From Variovorax sp. CF079 (GTDB lineage Bacteria; Pseudomonadota; Gammaproteobacteria; Burkholderiales; Burkholderiaceae_C): DNA of 64,000 bases. Position 1 is the stretch's first letter. The number at the start of each line of letters is the position of its first letter. Positions 27,139 to 37,118 of this stretch are shown in pieces. The stretch is taken from assembly GCF_900101545.1 (NCBI RefSeq), contig NZ_FMZU01000027.1, positions 1-64,000 of the forward strand, given 5' to 3'. The notes under the pieces were generated by a model that saw only the letters and a program-made list of their open reading frames with translations, made no database searches and had not been told where the DNA came from. The translations under genes were made by a program, and so were the position numbers.

Positions 27139-29811
27139 ATGAGTGAAATCAGCCGCACTGCCTTGTTCGGCAAGCTCAATTCGCTGGCCTACAAGGCGAT
27201 CGAGGGCGCCACGGTGTTCTGCAAGATGCGCGGAAACCCGTATGTGGAGCTGGAGCACTGGTTCGCCCAGCTGCTGCAGTCGCAGGACTCCGACCTGCAC
27301 CGCGTGATCCAGCACTACCAGCTGGACATCTCCGTTATCGCCAAGGACATGACGGCCGCGCTCGACCGCCTGCCGCGCGGCGCCACCGCGATCAGCGATT
27401 TCTCGCCGCACATCGAGAACGCGATCGAGCGCGCCTGGACCTACGCCACCCTGCAGTTCGGCGAGGCGCAGGTGCGCACCGGCTACCTGCTGGTCGGCAT
27501 GCTGAAAACGCCGAGCCTGCGCAATCCCTTGCTCGGCCTCTCGAAGCAGTTCGACAAGGTCAAGGTCGAAGACCTGGCCGACAACTTCGCCAAGATCTGC
27601 GATGCCTCGCCCGAATCGAAGATGCGCGCGCAGGACGGCACCGGCATGGGCAGCGGCGCCCCCGGCGAAGAAAGCGGTGCGATGGCGCCGGCCGCCATGG
27701 GCAAGGGCGATGCGCTGAAGAAGTTTGCTGTCGACCTCACGGAGAAGGCGAAGAAGGGAGAGATGGATCCGGTGACCGGGCGGGACGAGGAAATCCGCCA
27801 GATCGTCGACATCCTGATGCGGCGCCGCCAGAACAACCCGCTGCTCACGGGTGAGGCGGGCGTCGGCAAGACGGCGGTGGTGGAAGGCTTCGCCCAGCGC
27901 CTGGCGCGCGGCGACGTGCCGCCGCAGCTCAAGGACGTGAAGCTGCTCACGCTCGACATCGGCCTCCTGCAGGCCGGCGCCAGCATGAAGGGCGAGTTCG
28001 AGCAACGCCTGCGGCAGGTGATCGACGAGGTGCAGGCTTCGCCCACGCCGATCATCCTGTTCATCGACGAGATCCACACGTTGGTGGGTGCGGGCGGCGC
28101 GGCTGGCACCGGCGATGCGGCCAACCTGCTCAAGCCCGCGCTCGCGCGCGGTAACCTGCGCACCATCGGCGCCACCACCTGGGCCGAGTACAAGAAGTAC
28201 ATCGAGAAGGACCCGGCGCTGACGCGGCGCTTCCAGGTCGTGCAGGTGCCGGAGCCCGACGAGACCAAGGCCATCCTGATGCTGCGCGGCGTGGCCAGCG
28301 TGCTCGAGAAGCACCACCGCGTGCAACTGCTCGACGAGGCGATCGAGGCGGCGGTGAAGCTGTCGCACCGCTACATTCCCGCGCGCCAGCTGCCCGACAA
28401 GGCCGTGAGCCTGCTCGACACCGCCTGCGCGCGCGTCGCGGTGTCGCAGCATGCGATGCCGCCCGAGGTGGAAGACTGCCAGCGCCGCATCGAGGCGCTC
28501 ACGGTCGAGAGCGAGATCATCGGCCGCGAAGAGGCGATCGGCATCGACGTGAGCAAGCGCGCGCCGCAGGTGCAGGCGCTGCTTGCCGAATCCAATGCCG
28601 AGCTCGAAAAGCTCAATGCGCGCTGGAAGGAGGAGAAGGGGCTGGTCGACCGGCTGCTCGAACTGCGCGGCAAGCTGCGGGCGGGGAACAAGCCGGTGGA
28701 TGCGTCGACGCCAGGGGACGGAGACCGCGCCGCGCTGCTCGCGGAGTTGCACGAGCTGCAAACCCAGATCAGCAGCGTGCAAGGCGAGTCCCCTCTGATC
28801 CTGCCCTCGGTCGATTCGCAGGCCGTGTCCTCGGTGGTCGCCGACTGGACCGGCATCCCGGTCGGGCGCATGCAGCGCAACGAGATCGAGACCGTGCTCA
28901 ACTTGCCCAAGCTGCTGGGGCAGCGCGTGATCGGCCAGGACCACGCGATGGAGATGATCGCCAAGCGCATCCAGACCTCGCGCGCCGGGCTGGACAACCC
29001 GAGCAAGCCGATCGGCGTCTTCATGCTGGCGGGCACCTCCGGCGTCGGCAAGACCGAGACCGCGATCGCGCTGGCCGAGGCGCTGTACGGCGGCGAGCAG
29101 AACATGATCGTCATCAACATGAGCGAGTACCAGGAGGCGCACACCGTGAGCTCGCTCAAGGGTGCGCCGCCCGGCTACGTGGGCTACGGTGAGGGCGGCG
29201 TGCTGACCGAGGCCGTGCGCCGCAGGCCCTACAGCGTGGTGCTGCTCGACGAGGTGGAGAAGGCCCACTCCGACGTGCACGAACTGTTCTTCCAGGTTTT
29301 CGACAAGGGTTTCATGGAAGACGGCGAGGGCCGCAGCATCGACTTCAAGAACACGCTGATCTTGCTCACCACCAACGCCGGCACCGACATGATCGCGAGC
29401 ATGTGCAAGGACCCGGAGCTGATGCCCGAGCCCGAGGGCATGGCCAAGGCGCTGCGCGAGCCGCTCTTGAAGATCTTCCCGCCCGCGCTGCTGGGCCGGC
29501 TGGTGACCATCCCGTACTACCCGCTCTCCGACGAGATGCTCGGCAAGATCGTCGAGCTGCAGTTGAAGCGCATCAAGAAGCGGGTCGAGGCGCGCTACCA
29601 GATCCCCTTCGACTATTCGGACGAGGTGGTCAAGCTGGTGGTGAGCCGCTGCACCGAGAGCGAATCGGGCGGCCGGATGATCGATGCCATCCTCACCAAC
29701 ACCATGCTGCCCGACATCAGCCGCGAGTTCCTGAACCGGATGATGGAAGGCAAGCCGATCGAGCGGGTGCAAGTCACGGTCGACAACGGCGCATTCGATT
29801 ATCGGTTCTGA
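27139..29811 (+). CDS. clpV: T6SS AAA+ ATPase TssH (ClpV)
   Basis: 890 residues. A Clp N-domain (1-160) is followed by two AAA+ modules: Walker A GEAGVGKT at 238-245 and GTSGVGKT at 632-639, with the Walker B FIDEIHTLVGAGG and LLDEVEKAH motifs and a middle coiled-coil region around 430-540. ClpV disassembles the contracted TssBC sheath for reuse. RBS GGAG precedes the ATG. Confidence 0.97.
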   Translation: MSEISRTALFGKLNSLAYKAIEGATVFCKMRGNPYVELEHWFAQLLQSQDSDLHRVIQHYQLDISVIAKDMTAALDRLPRGATAISDFSPHIENAIERAWTYATLQFGEAQVRTGYLLVGMLKTPSLRNPLLGLSKQFDKVKVEDLADNFAKICDASPESKMRAQDGTGMGSGAPGEESGAMAPAAMGKGDALKKFAVDLTEKAKKGEMDPVTGRDEEIRQIVDILMRRRQNNPLLTGEAGVGKTAVVEGFAQRLARGDVPPQLKDVKLLTLDIGLLQAGASMKGEFEQRLRQVIDEVQASPTPIILFIDEIHTLVGAGGAAGTGDAANLLKPALARGNLRTIGATTWAEYKKYIEKDPALTRRFQVVQVPEPDETKAILMLRGVASVLEKHHRVQLLDEAIEAAVKLSHRYIPARQLPDKAVSLLDTACARVAVSQHAMPPEVEDCQRRIEALTVESEIIGREEAIGIDVSKRAPQVQALLAESNAELEKLNARWKEEKGLVDRLLELRGKLRAGNKPVDASTPGDGDRAALLAELHELQTQISSVQGESPLILPSVDSQAVSSVVADWTGIPVGRMQRNEIETVLNLPKLLGQRVIGQDHAMEMIAKRIQTSRAGLDNPSKPIGVFMLAGTSGVGKTETAIALAEALYGGEQNMIVINMSEYQEAHTVSSLKGAPPGYVGYGEGGVLTEAVRRRPYSVVLLDEVEKAHSDVHELFFQVFDKGFMEDGEGRSIDFKNTLILLTTNAGTDMIASMCKDPELMPEPEGMAKALREPLLKIFPPALLGRLVTIPYYPLSDEMLGKIVELQLKRIKKRVEARYQIPFDYSDEVVKLVVSRCTESESGGRMIDAILTNTMLPDISREFLNRMMEGKPIERVQVTVDNGAFDYRF

Positions 29812-29837
29812 AGACCGAACCAATGAGGTGAACAGCC

Positions 29838-30659
29838 ATGCCGCACTACACCAACAAAGTGAAAGTTCTGAGTCCGCTGCTTGCCATTGCGTACTCCGAC
29901 AACAAGGGGGCTCGACTCAACTATCCGACAAAGGCCCAGACGGATCTTCTCCTCAACGGCGCGGCAGCCGCGAGAAGGATCATGAGGGCCGCCGTCGCCG
30001 AGTTGGACCGCGTCGTGTATCTGAGACGGCCGGAGGGCGAACCGTTCACGAGCATCATGAACTACCACTTCGGCCTGGCCGCCAATCGCCTGAATCCGAT
30101 GCTCAAGAGCAACGCCGTGGACAAGTCGTTGGGGCTGAAGGCGATCGGGCAGAAGGATCGCCGCTGGATACTCAACAAGATCCGGATGGGCATGCTGAGC
30201 ATTTCGTTCCATCTCAACACTGGTGTCTACCTGATCGATGTCGACATCGGTACGAGAAACATCATCGGAGGCGTTGCGGATACGCCGGGCGCCGGCGAAG
30301 AGGGTTACGTTGTCGGCGGTGCGAACAATCCCGCCACCGGCAAGTTCACTCCTCACTGCGGGCTGCTGTCCGGCTTCAAGAACGGCGAAATTCATGTGGC
30401 GTTCGCCTTCATGCAACAACACGGCTATACGGCGGAGGCGGTTGCTCGCGTCATCATTCACGAGGCATCGCATAAATACTGGGGAGTTGCAGACTACTAC
30501 TACGCGCATCAGACAGCGGGTTACCGGCAGCTCAACTGCGTGGAGGCGGTCGACAACGCCGACAGTTTTGCCTGGGCCGCTGTCTCGCTGGATCAAGGGG
30601 CGCTCGTCCACGGCACGGATTCCAACGACCTGCACCATCAGGCAGCCCTTGTGCCTTGA
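29838..30659 (+). CDS. HEXXH metallopeptidase-like protein, candidate T6SS effector
   Basis: 273 residues. HEASH at 208-212 is a zinc-binding HEXXH motif; Asp219 in GVADYYY, and NADSFAWAA at 240-248, match the layout of aspzincin (M35-like) endopeptidases, in which HEXXH plus an aspartate bind zinc. There is no signal peptide. The gene is visibly more AT-rich than its neighbours and interrupts the T6SS run between clpV and the TPR-methyltransferase/vgrG genes, the usual place of imported effector cargo. No clear immunity gene is seen beside it. Family assignment is from motifs only. Confidence 0.6.
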   Translation: MPHYTNKVKVLSPLLAIAYSDNKGARLNYPTKAQTDLLLNGAAAARRIMRAAVAELDRVVYLRRPEGEPFTSIMNYHFGLAANRLNPMLKSNAVDKSLGLKAIGQKDRRWILNKIRMGMLSISFHLNTGVYLIDVDIGTRNIIGGVADTPGAGEEGYVVGGANNPATGKFTPHCGLLSGFKNGEIHVAFAFMQQHGYTAEAVARVIIHEASHKYWGVADYYYAHQTAGYRQLNCVEAVDNADSFAWAAVSLDQGALVHGTDSNDLHHQAALVP

Positions 30660-30687
30660 GCGTCCGCGCTTCACTACCGTGAGCCGC

Positions 30688-32055
30688 ATGAAGATCCCCC
30701 CAGGCTACAAGCCCGCCACCCATCTGCGCCTCGACGAGGCCTTGGCGCTGGCGATGGCCATGCACCGCGCCAATCGCCTCGACGATGCTGAAGAGCTCTA
30801 CGCACGCATCCTGGAGGTGGCTCCGGACAACGCCGATGCACTGCACTTCAGGGGCGTGCTGCGGCACCAGCGCGGTGGCAGCGAGGAGGCGCTCGGATTG
30901 ATCCGCCGCTCGATCGCGCTGAATGCCGCGGTGCCCGACTGGCACAACAACCTGGGCAACGTGCTGCTCGAAACCGGCCAGGTCGATGCCGCCGCGGATG
31001 CCTATGAAGAGGCCGCGCGCCTGGCGCCTGCGCGCACCGACATCCACAACAACCTCGGCGTGCTGCGGCGCGAGCAGGGGCGGCCCGAAGAATCGGAGAG
31101 CGCTTACCGGCGCGCCATCGAACTGGATCCGAAGAACGTCGAGACCCACACCAATCTCGGCCGCCTGCTCAATAGCCTGGGACGCGAAGAGGAATCGATG
31201 CGCTGCTTCTGCGAAGCATTGCTGCTGAAGCCCGGCCATGCGCCGGCGCGCGAGGCGCTCGGCCTGGCCTACTACACGCTCGGGCGCTTCGAGGAGGCGG
31301 CGCAGGTGTACCGCGACTGGCTGAAGGACGAGCCCGGTAACCCGGCGGCGCGCCATCATCTCGCGGCCTGCTCGGGCGAAGGCGTGCCGGCGCGCGCCGC
31401 CGACGACTATGTGGAGAAGGTGTTCGACGGCTTCGCCGACAGCTTCGATGCCAAGCTGGCGCACCTGCACTACCGCGCGCCGGAGCTGATTGCGCAGACC
31501 GTGGCCGGGCTGCTGGGCGCACCCCGGCGCGAGCTCGCCGTGCTCGACGCCGGCTGCGGCACCGGCTTGTGCGGCCCGCTGCTCGCACCCTACGCGCGGC
31601 GCCTGGAAGGCGTCGATCTGTCCGAGCGGATGCTGGCGCGGGCCCGGGTGCGCCAGGTCTATGACGCGCTGGCCAAGGCCGAACTCACGGCCTTCATCGA
31701 AGGCGCGGCGCCGGCCTCCTACGACCTCGTCATCTCGGCGGACACCCTGTGCTATTTCGGCGATCTGCGTGGGGTGGCCCAGGCCACGGCCAGGGCGCTG
31801 CGGCCGGGCGGCTGGCTGGTGTTCACCGTCGAAGCACTCGATGCGCCGGAGGATGTGAAGGAGGCGGGCTTCCATTTGCACCACCACGGCCGCTACAGCC
31901 ATCGCGACAGCTACCTGCGCGAGGTGCTCGCGGAAGCGGGGCTGGCCGTCGGTGCAGTGACGGCCGCGCACCTGCGCATCGAAGGCGGCAAGCCGGTCGA
32001 CGGCTGGATCGTGTCGGCGCAGGCCTGCGAAGCGGCGGCCTCCCATTTGTCCTAG
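30688..32055 (+). CDS. TPR-repeat protein fused to a class I SAM-dependent methyltransferase
   Basis: 455 residues. Six or so tetratricopeptide repeats occupy about 20-230 (GNVLLETGQVDAAADAYEEA, NLGVLRREQGRPEESE and similar). The C-terminal part has the methyltransferase SAM loop VLDAGCGTGLCGPLLA near 287-302 and the DLVISADTLCYFGDL motif that follows. The start could be the GTG three codons upstream (30679). Lying between the metallopeptidase candidate and vgrG, it may be a cargo adaptor or an enzyme acting on a partner protein; its T6SS role is unproven. Confidence 0.8.
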   Translation: MKIPPGYKPATHLRLDEALALAMAMHRANRLDDAEELYARILEVAPDNADALHFRGVLRHQRGGSEEALGLIRRSIALNAAVPDWHNNLGNVLLETGQVDAAADAYEEAARLAPARTDIHNNLGVLRREQGRPEESESAYRRAIELDPKNVETHTNLGRLLNSLGREEESMRCFCEALLLKPGHAPAREALGLAYYTLGRFEEAAQVYRDWLKDEPGNPAARHHLAACSGEGVPARAADDYVEKVFDGFADSFDAKLAHLHYRAPELIAQTVAGLLGAPRRELAVLDAGCGTGLCGPLLAPYARRLEGVDLSERMLARARVRQVYDALAKAELTAFIEGAAPASYDLVISADTLCYFGDLRGVAQATARALRPGGWLVFTVEALDAPEDVKEAGFHLHHHGRYSHRDSYLREVLAEAGLAVGAVTAAHLRIEGGKPVDGWIVSAQACEAAASHLS

Positions 32056-32075
32056 AAAACACAGAAAGAAAACGC

Positions 32076-34448
32076 ATGGCCGATACGCAATTCATCATCA
32101 AGAGCGATTCGCCCGTCAACGACGACCTGATGTTCTGGAGCGTGGTGGGCCAGGAAAGCCTGTCGCGTCCGGCGGCCTACGAGCTGACCGTGCTGTCGGC
32201 GAACGAGAAGATCGACGCCAAGGACATTCTCGGCCGCGCCTTCGACGTGGTGTTCGAGTTCCTCGATGCCGACGGCGCCAAGCACGAGCGCCATTGTCAG
32301 GGGCATGCGGTGCGCTTCATGCGCAAGGGCAGCGTGGGGCGCTATTTCGAATACCGCTTCACGCTGCGCTCGTGGTTCTGGCTGCTCACCAAGCGCAGCA
32401 ACTCGCGCATCCTGCAGGACAAGCCGGTGCTGGACCTGCTCGATGCCGTGTTCGAGGACAGCCCGATCAAGCGCTTCAAGAAGATCAAGACCGACAAGGT
32501 CATCGGCACGCACGATGCGCGGCGCTACAGCGTGCAGCACCAGGAGAGCGACTACCAGTACCTCTCGCGGCTGCTCGAGGACGAAGGCGTCTACTACTGG
32601 TTCGACGCGCACGACGCGCCGGGCACGATGCACCTCGCCGACGCGAGCGACGTGGCGCACAAGAAGCTGCCGGTGACCGACACGCTGAACTACGTGGCCC
32701 CGGGCGCGAGCGAAGCGCGCTTCAACGAGATCAGCCTGTGGGTGGATTCGCGCCGCCTCGACACCGGCAATTTCGCCTCGCGCGACAGCGACTTCAAGGC
32801 CATCCGCAAGAAGCTCAGCGCCGACAAGGGGGATCCCGACGTGCACGAGCTGGCCGATTTCGAGGCCTTCGAGTTTCCCGGCGGCTACTTTCGCGAAGCC
32901 GATACCGAAGACGCCGCCAAGGTGCGCGCCGAAGAGCTGGTCGCGCGCCGTCGCCTGAACTGGGCCATCACGCGCTGGCCCGACGTGGCCGCCGGCATGA
33001 ACTTCAGCTTCAAGGGCCACCCGGCCGGCGGCGCCGACGGCGACTACCTGATCGCGAGCTGTGCCTTCGTCGTGACGCATCCGGGCTACGAGAGCATGAG
33101 CGAGAGCGAAAGCCAGGTCGACCGGCAGGGCCAGCTGCTGCTCGAGCTGCTGCGCGAGGACCCGATCAATGCCAACTGGATCGAAGCGTTGCAGGACATC
33201 GTGCGCGGGACGCCGGAGCTGCACCAGCCGGTGCGCGGCAATGGCGTCTTCCTGCTCACCGTGCTGCCGGCCGAAACCCTGTTCCGCCCACCGCGGCTGA
33301 CGCCGCGCGTGACCATGCCCGGCCCGCAGAGCGCGATCGTGGTCGGCCCGAAGGGCGAGGAGATCCATGCCGACGACTTCGGCCGCGTGAAGGTGCATTT
33401 CCACTGGGACCGCTACGACGAGAGCGACGAGAAGTCCACTTGCTGGGTGCGCGTGTCGCAGCCCTGGGCCGGCAAGGGCTGGGGTGGCTATTTCATTCCG
33501 CGCATCGGGCAGGAGGTGATCGTCGATTTCCTGAACGGCGACCCGGACCGGCCGATCATCGTCGGGCGCGTCTACAACGACGACCAGCCGAAGCCCTTCG
33601 ATTCGCACACGCAAAGCGGCTTTCGCACGCGCTCCACGCCCAAGGGCAGCGCCTCGAACTGCAACGAGCTGCGCTTCGAGGACAAGAAGGGCTCGGAGCA
33701 GGTCTTCCTGCACGCCGAGAAGAACCAGGACATCGAGGTCGAGAGCGACGAGACGCACTGGGTGGGCCACGACCGCAAGAAGACGGTGGACAACGACGAG
33801 ACCAACCATATCAAGAACAACCGGACCGAGACGGTCGGTGTGGACGAGAAGATCGACATCGGCGCCAACCGCACCGAGACCGTCGGCGCGAACGAAGACA
33901 TCACCATCGCGTCGAACCGGACCGAATCGGTCGGCGCCAGCGAGACCGTCTCGATCGGCGCGGCGCGGGATCACACCATCGGCGCCGACGACACGAAGAC
34001 GGTGGGCGCCAGCGAGAGCGTCACCATCGGCGCCTCGCGCACCGACACGGTCGGCGGGTCGATGACCCAGACGATCGGCGGCTCGCTCTCGCAGACCGTG
34101 GCCGGCGGCATCACCACGACCACGGCCGGCGCCTACACCATCACCGCGACCGGCGGTTTGACGGTCTGCGCGCCGGGCGGCGTGAAATACATCGACAGCT
34201 TCTTCAGCCGCCTGGGCGGCAACCTGCTCGAGAACTACAACAACATCGTCAAGCTGACGCCGATGAGCATCGAGGGGACGGGTTTCAAGGCCGAGGCCTG
34301 CGGCATCAAGATCGACGAGGGCGGCCTCTTCAACAAGAAGGCCGGGGTGGCGCTGCTGCACCTGGGCAGCTTTCTCGAGAACGCCGGCCCGGTGCTGAAG
34401 AAGGCCGCCGTGGTGGTGGACAAGGCCGGCCTGCACCTGATCGGGTGA
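32076..34448 (+). CDS. vgrG: T6SS spike protein VgrG (TssI)
   Basis: 790 residues. The gp27-like part (PAAYELTVLSANEKIDAKDILG, YSVQHQESDYQYLSRLLEDEGVYYWF) is followed by the gp5 OB-fold (GEEIHADDFGRVKVHFHWDRY, CWVRVSQPWAGKGWGG, DFLNGDPDRPIIVGRVYN). A needle of short repeats (ETVGANEDITIASNR, TESVGASETVSIG) spans about 570-700. The last roughly 90 residues show no recognisable toxin domain. It heads a delivery set: DUF2169-pentapeptide, pentapeptide, DUF3540 and PAAR-like genes. Confidence 0.96.
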   Translation: MADTQFIIKSDSPVNDDLMFWSVVGQESLSRPAAYELTVLSANEKIDAKDILGRAFDVVFEFLDADGAKHERHCQGHAVRFMRKGSVGRYFEYRFTLRSWFWLLTKRSNSRILQDKPVLDLLDAVFEDSPIKRFKKIKTDKVIGTHDARRYSVQHQESDYQYLSRLLEDEGVYYWFDAHDAPGTMHLADASDVAHKKLPVTDTLNYVAPGASEARFNEISLWVDSRRLDTGNFASRDSDFKAIRKKLSADKGDPDVHELADFEAFEFPGGYFREADTEDAAKVRAEELVARRRLNWAITRWPDVAAGMNFSFKGHPAGGADGDYLIASCAFVVTHPGYESMSESESQVDRQGQLLLELLREDPINANWIEALQDIVRGTPELHQPVRGNGVFLLTVLPAETLFRPPRLTPRVTMPGPQSAIVVGPKGEEIHADDFGRVKVHFHWDRYDESDEKSTCWVRVSQPWAGKGWGGYFIPRIGQEVIVDFLNGDPDRPIIVGRVYNDDQPKPFDSHTQSGFRTRSTPKGSASNCNELRFEDKKGSEQVFLHAEKNQDIEVESDETHWVGHDRKKTVDNDETNHIKNNRTETVGVDEKIDIGANRTETVGANEDITIASNRTESVGASETVSIGAARDHTIGADDTKTVGASESVTIGASRTDTVGGSMTQTIGGSLSQTVAGGITTTTAGAYTITATGGLTVCAPGGVKYIDSFFSRLGGNLLENYNNIVKLTPMSIEGTGFKAEACGIKIDEGGLFNKKAGVALLHLGSFLENAGPVLKKAAVVVDKAGLHLIG

Positions 34449-34466
34449 GCGGGCCGCCCGAGCGTC

Positions 34467-37118
34467 ATGAGAATCGTCAAGCCCAACTGCCTCAGCGTGC
34501 TCCCACGATGCATCGAGCACAGGCGGGAGCTGTTCCTTTGCGTGTCGACCTTCGCGATGGTTCCGCTGCGCGAGGCAGCCATGCTGTGCTCCGAGCAGAA
34601 GCTGTGGACTGTGCTGCCGCAGGCCTTTCCGGAATTCGTCGAGGCGGGCGCGCCGAAGAAGGGCGGCGAGTTCCTGCTGGCGGGCGCGGTGCATGCGCCG
34701 CCAGGCTCGCAGGCGGCGAGCATCTCCTTCGGCATCCGTTTCGCCGGCATCGAGAAGATCGCGCTGGCGCACGGGCGGCGGTTCACCGACGGCCAGGCGA
34801 TCGTCCGTCAGGAGCCGCTCACCCGCGTCGCTCTCGATTGGGCGAATGCCTATGGCGGCAAGGAGTTCCCGCTCAACGTGCGCGGCTGCGGGCATCCCTC
34901 GTCCGTGCGGCCCGATGGCTATCTGCCCTTGCCGTGCATCGAGGCGGCGGACAAGCCCTGGCATCGGGATCCGGCGCGCAACCGGCCGATGGCCTTCGGC
35001 GTGCTCGACCTCGCGCATCCGGAACGCCTCGCCTGCGCCGGCACCTACGACGAGGCTTGGCTGAAGACCGAGTTCCCCGGCTTGGCGCTCGATGCGGACC
35101 TGTGCATCCACAACATCGCGCCCGCCGACCAGCGCAGCGCCTCGCCTTTCGCAGGCAACGAAGGCTACGAACTGGCTCATCTCTCGGCCTCGGAGCCCTT
35201 GCTGCGCGGTGCCTTGCCGGGCGTCGCGGTGCGCGCCTTCATCCAGCGCAAGAGCGCGGCGCACGAAATGGAAGAGCTGAGCACCGCGTTGCGCACGGTG
35301 GTCTTCCTGCCGGAGGCGGACCGGGTCGTGCTGGTCTGGCAAGGCCTGTGCAAGGTGGCGGAGGACGATGCCGGCGACATCCAGACCGTGATGGTGGCCG
35401 CCGAACACATCGGCCGCCTGCGCGCGCGCGGGCACTACAAGCAGGTGCTGCTGGACCGCGTCGAGTCCGAGGACGCAGCATTGCTGTCCTTGATGGACGA
35501 GCAGCTGCTGCCCGAGGACTTGCCCTTCGAAGGCCTGCTGCCGGCCGATTTCGATCTCAACCGCAAGCCGGCCGCCGACAGCTACGGCGAGCGCCTGCGC
35601 CGGCGTGCGGAAGTGCAGCTGAAGGCGGGCCGCGACGAGGTGATCGCCCTGGGACTCGATCCCGACGCGCATGCGCCCGCGGCCACGCTCGGGGCGCTTC
35701 CGCCCATGCCGCCGCTGCCCCAGCTCGGCGAGTTCATGCGCCAGCTCGCGGTGGACGGGCAGAAGCGGATCGAGCAGGGCAAGAAGGCGGCCGCCGCGAT
35801 GCTGCAGGCCTCGGAGACGGCGTACACGCAACAGGGTCTTTCGTTCGACGTCGTTCGCGACGAGCTGGCGGGCGTCGGGCAGGGCGGGCCACCCAAGCCG
35901 CTGAAGCCACAGACGATGGCCACGCTGAACGAGCTCCAGGGCGTGGCGAAGCGCAGCAACACGCCGCTGGACGAAGTGGACGAGATGCTGGTCGACGAGA
36001 AGCTGCACGCACGCTGGGACCGGCAGGATCGCGAGTTGCGCGACATCTATGTCCGCCATGCCCAGCACATGCATCCCGCGCCCGCCGCGACCGGCAGGTT
36101 CGCCGAGCGGCAGCATCGCTGGGTGGAAGAGCGGCTCGCGGCCGGCCACGGCCTGCGCGGCCTCGATCTCACGGGCGCCGATCTGCGCCGCTTCGATCTG
36201 CGCGGCGTCGACTGCACCGGCGCCATGCTCGAAGCGGCGAATCTCCATGGCATGCAACTCGCCGGCGCCAGCTTCGACGGGGCCGTGCTGGTGCGCGCCG
36301 ACCTGGGCGAAGCCCTCGCGGCCGGCTGCGACTTCAGCAATGCCAATCTGGGGAAGGCGAACCTGCACAGCGTGGACGCCGCCGGCGCGGTGTTCGCCGG
36401 AGCGAACCTGTGGGAGGCGCGCCTCGAGCAAGCCGGGCTGGCACGCGCGATCGTGGGGGCTGCCCAGTTCTATCGCGCATCGTTGATCGGCATCGACCTC
36501 TCGCATGCGGAGCTCGCCGAGGCCCAGTTCCTCGAGTGCGACCTGTCGTCGGCCGACTTCAGCCACGCCAACTTCGGCGGCGCCCAGTTCATCAGTTGCA
36601 AGGCCGAGGGCGCGCGGTGGCTGCAGTGCACCGGCGGCACTGCCGTGTTCTACAAGTTCGCCTGCCGCGGCGCCGATTTCTCGAATGCCAGCCTGCCAGG
36701 CGCTCGTTTCGTCGAGGCGATCGATCTCGCCGGTGCCGTCTTCGCCGGCGCCACGCTGGCCGGCGCCTATTTCGGCCAGGGCAGCGACCTGAGCGGCAGC
36801 TGCCTCGACCGCGTGCAGGCGCGCCAGGCGGACTTCACCGGCTGCAACCTTGCCGGTGCCACCTTCAGGCACGCGGACCTGCGCGAGGCCAGCTTCCGCA
36901 AGGCGCTGCTGGGGCGCGCCGACCTGAGCGGTGCGAACCTGATGGACGCCATCCTGAGCAACGCCGAAGCCTTCTCGGCACAGCTGTGCGACTGCAACCT
37001 GTACGCGGCAGACCTGGCGCGCATCCGCGCCGATGAGCACACCTCCTTCGAGGGCTCGCTCACGAAGCGAGCCCGCATCTATCCGCGCTGGCGCCCACCT
37101 GTGCCTTCATCGCCATGA
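34467..37118 (+). CDS. DUF2169 domain protein with long C-terminal pentapeptide-repeat region
   Basis: 883 residues. The N-terminal about 330 residues match DUF2169 (LDWANAYGGKEFPLN, NPxG-like RNRPMAFG, LLRGALPGVAVRAF), a family typically encoded with VgrG and PAAR-like proteins and thought to act as a delivery adaptor. A charged/Pro-rich linker (about 400-555) leads to pentapeptide repeats at about 564-850 (A(D/N)LxG units) forming a right-handed quadrilateral helix. The stop overlaps the next ATG by 4 bases. It is not known whether the repeats are cargo or scaffold. Confidence 0.8.
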   Translation: MRIVKPNCLSVLPRCIEHRRELFLCVSTFAMVPLREAAMLCSEQKLWTVLPQAFPEFVEAGAPKKGGEFLLAGAVHAPPGSQAASISFGIRFAGIEKIALAHGRRFTDGQAIVRQEPLTRVALDWANAYGGKEFPLNVRGCGHPSSVRPDGYLPLPCIEAADKPWHRDPARNRPMAFGVLDLAHPERLACAGTYDEAWLKTEFPGLALDADLCIHNIAPADQRSASPFAGNEGYELAHLSASEPLLRGALPGVAVRAFIQRKSAAHEMEELSTALRTVVFLPEADRVVLVWQGLCKVAEDDAGDIQTVMVAAEHIGRLRARGHYKQVLLDRVESEDAALLSLMDEQLLPEDLPFEGLLPADFDLNRKPAADSYGERLRRRAEVQLKAGRDEVIALGLDPDAHAPAATLGALPPMPPLPQLGEFMRQLAVDGQKRIEQGKKAAAAMLQASETAYTQQGLSFDVVRDELAGVGQGGPPKPLKPQTMATLNELQGVAKRSNTPLDEVDEMLVDEKLHARWDRQDRELRDIYVRHAQHMHPAPAATGRFAERQHRWVEERLAAGHGLRGLDLTGADLRRFDLRGVDCTGAMLEAANLHGMQLAGASFDGAVLVRADLGEALAAGCDFSNANLGKANLHSVDAAGAVFAGANLWEARLEQAGLARAIVGAAQFYRASLIGIDLSHAELAEAQFLECDLSSADFSHANFGGAQFISCKAEGARWLQCTGGTAVFYKFACRGADFSNASLPGARFVEAIDLAGAVFAGATLAGAYFGQGSDLSGSCLDRVQARQADFTGCNLAGATFRHADLREASFRKALLGRADLSGANLMDAILSNAEAFSAQLCDCNLYAADLARIRADEHTSFEGSLTKRARIYPRWRPPVPSSP

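Noticed and set aside
30238..30687. N-terminal extension of the TPR-methyltransferase frame back to 30238
   Set aside because: The extension overlaps the metallopeptidase gene in another frame and is Arg/Thr-rich without structure; ATG 30688 begins the real protein.
33730..34120. Tandem ACCGAGACGGTCGG-like DNA repeats in vgrG considered as a CRISPR or mobile repeat
   Set aside because: They encode the periodic beta-helical VgrG needle (ETVGAN-type units) in frame; spacers of CRISPR type are absent.
32052..37040. 1662-residue open frame on the minus strand opposite vgrG and the DUF2169 gene
   Set aside because: Spans two clearly coded plus-strand genes and their junction, with no recognisable motif; length is a product of high GC.
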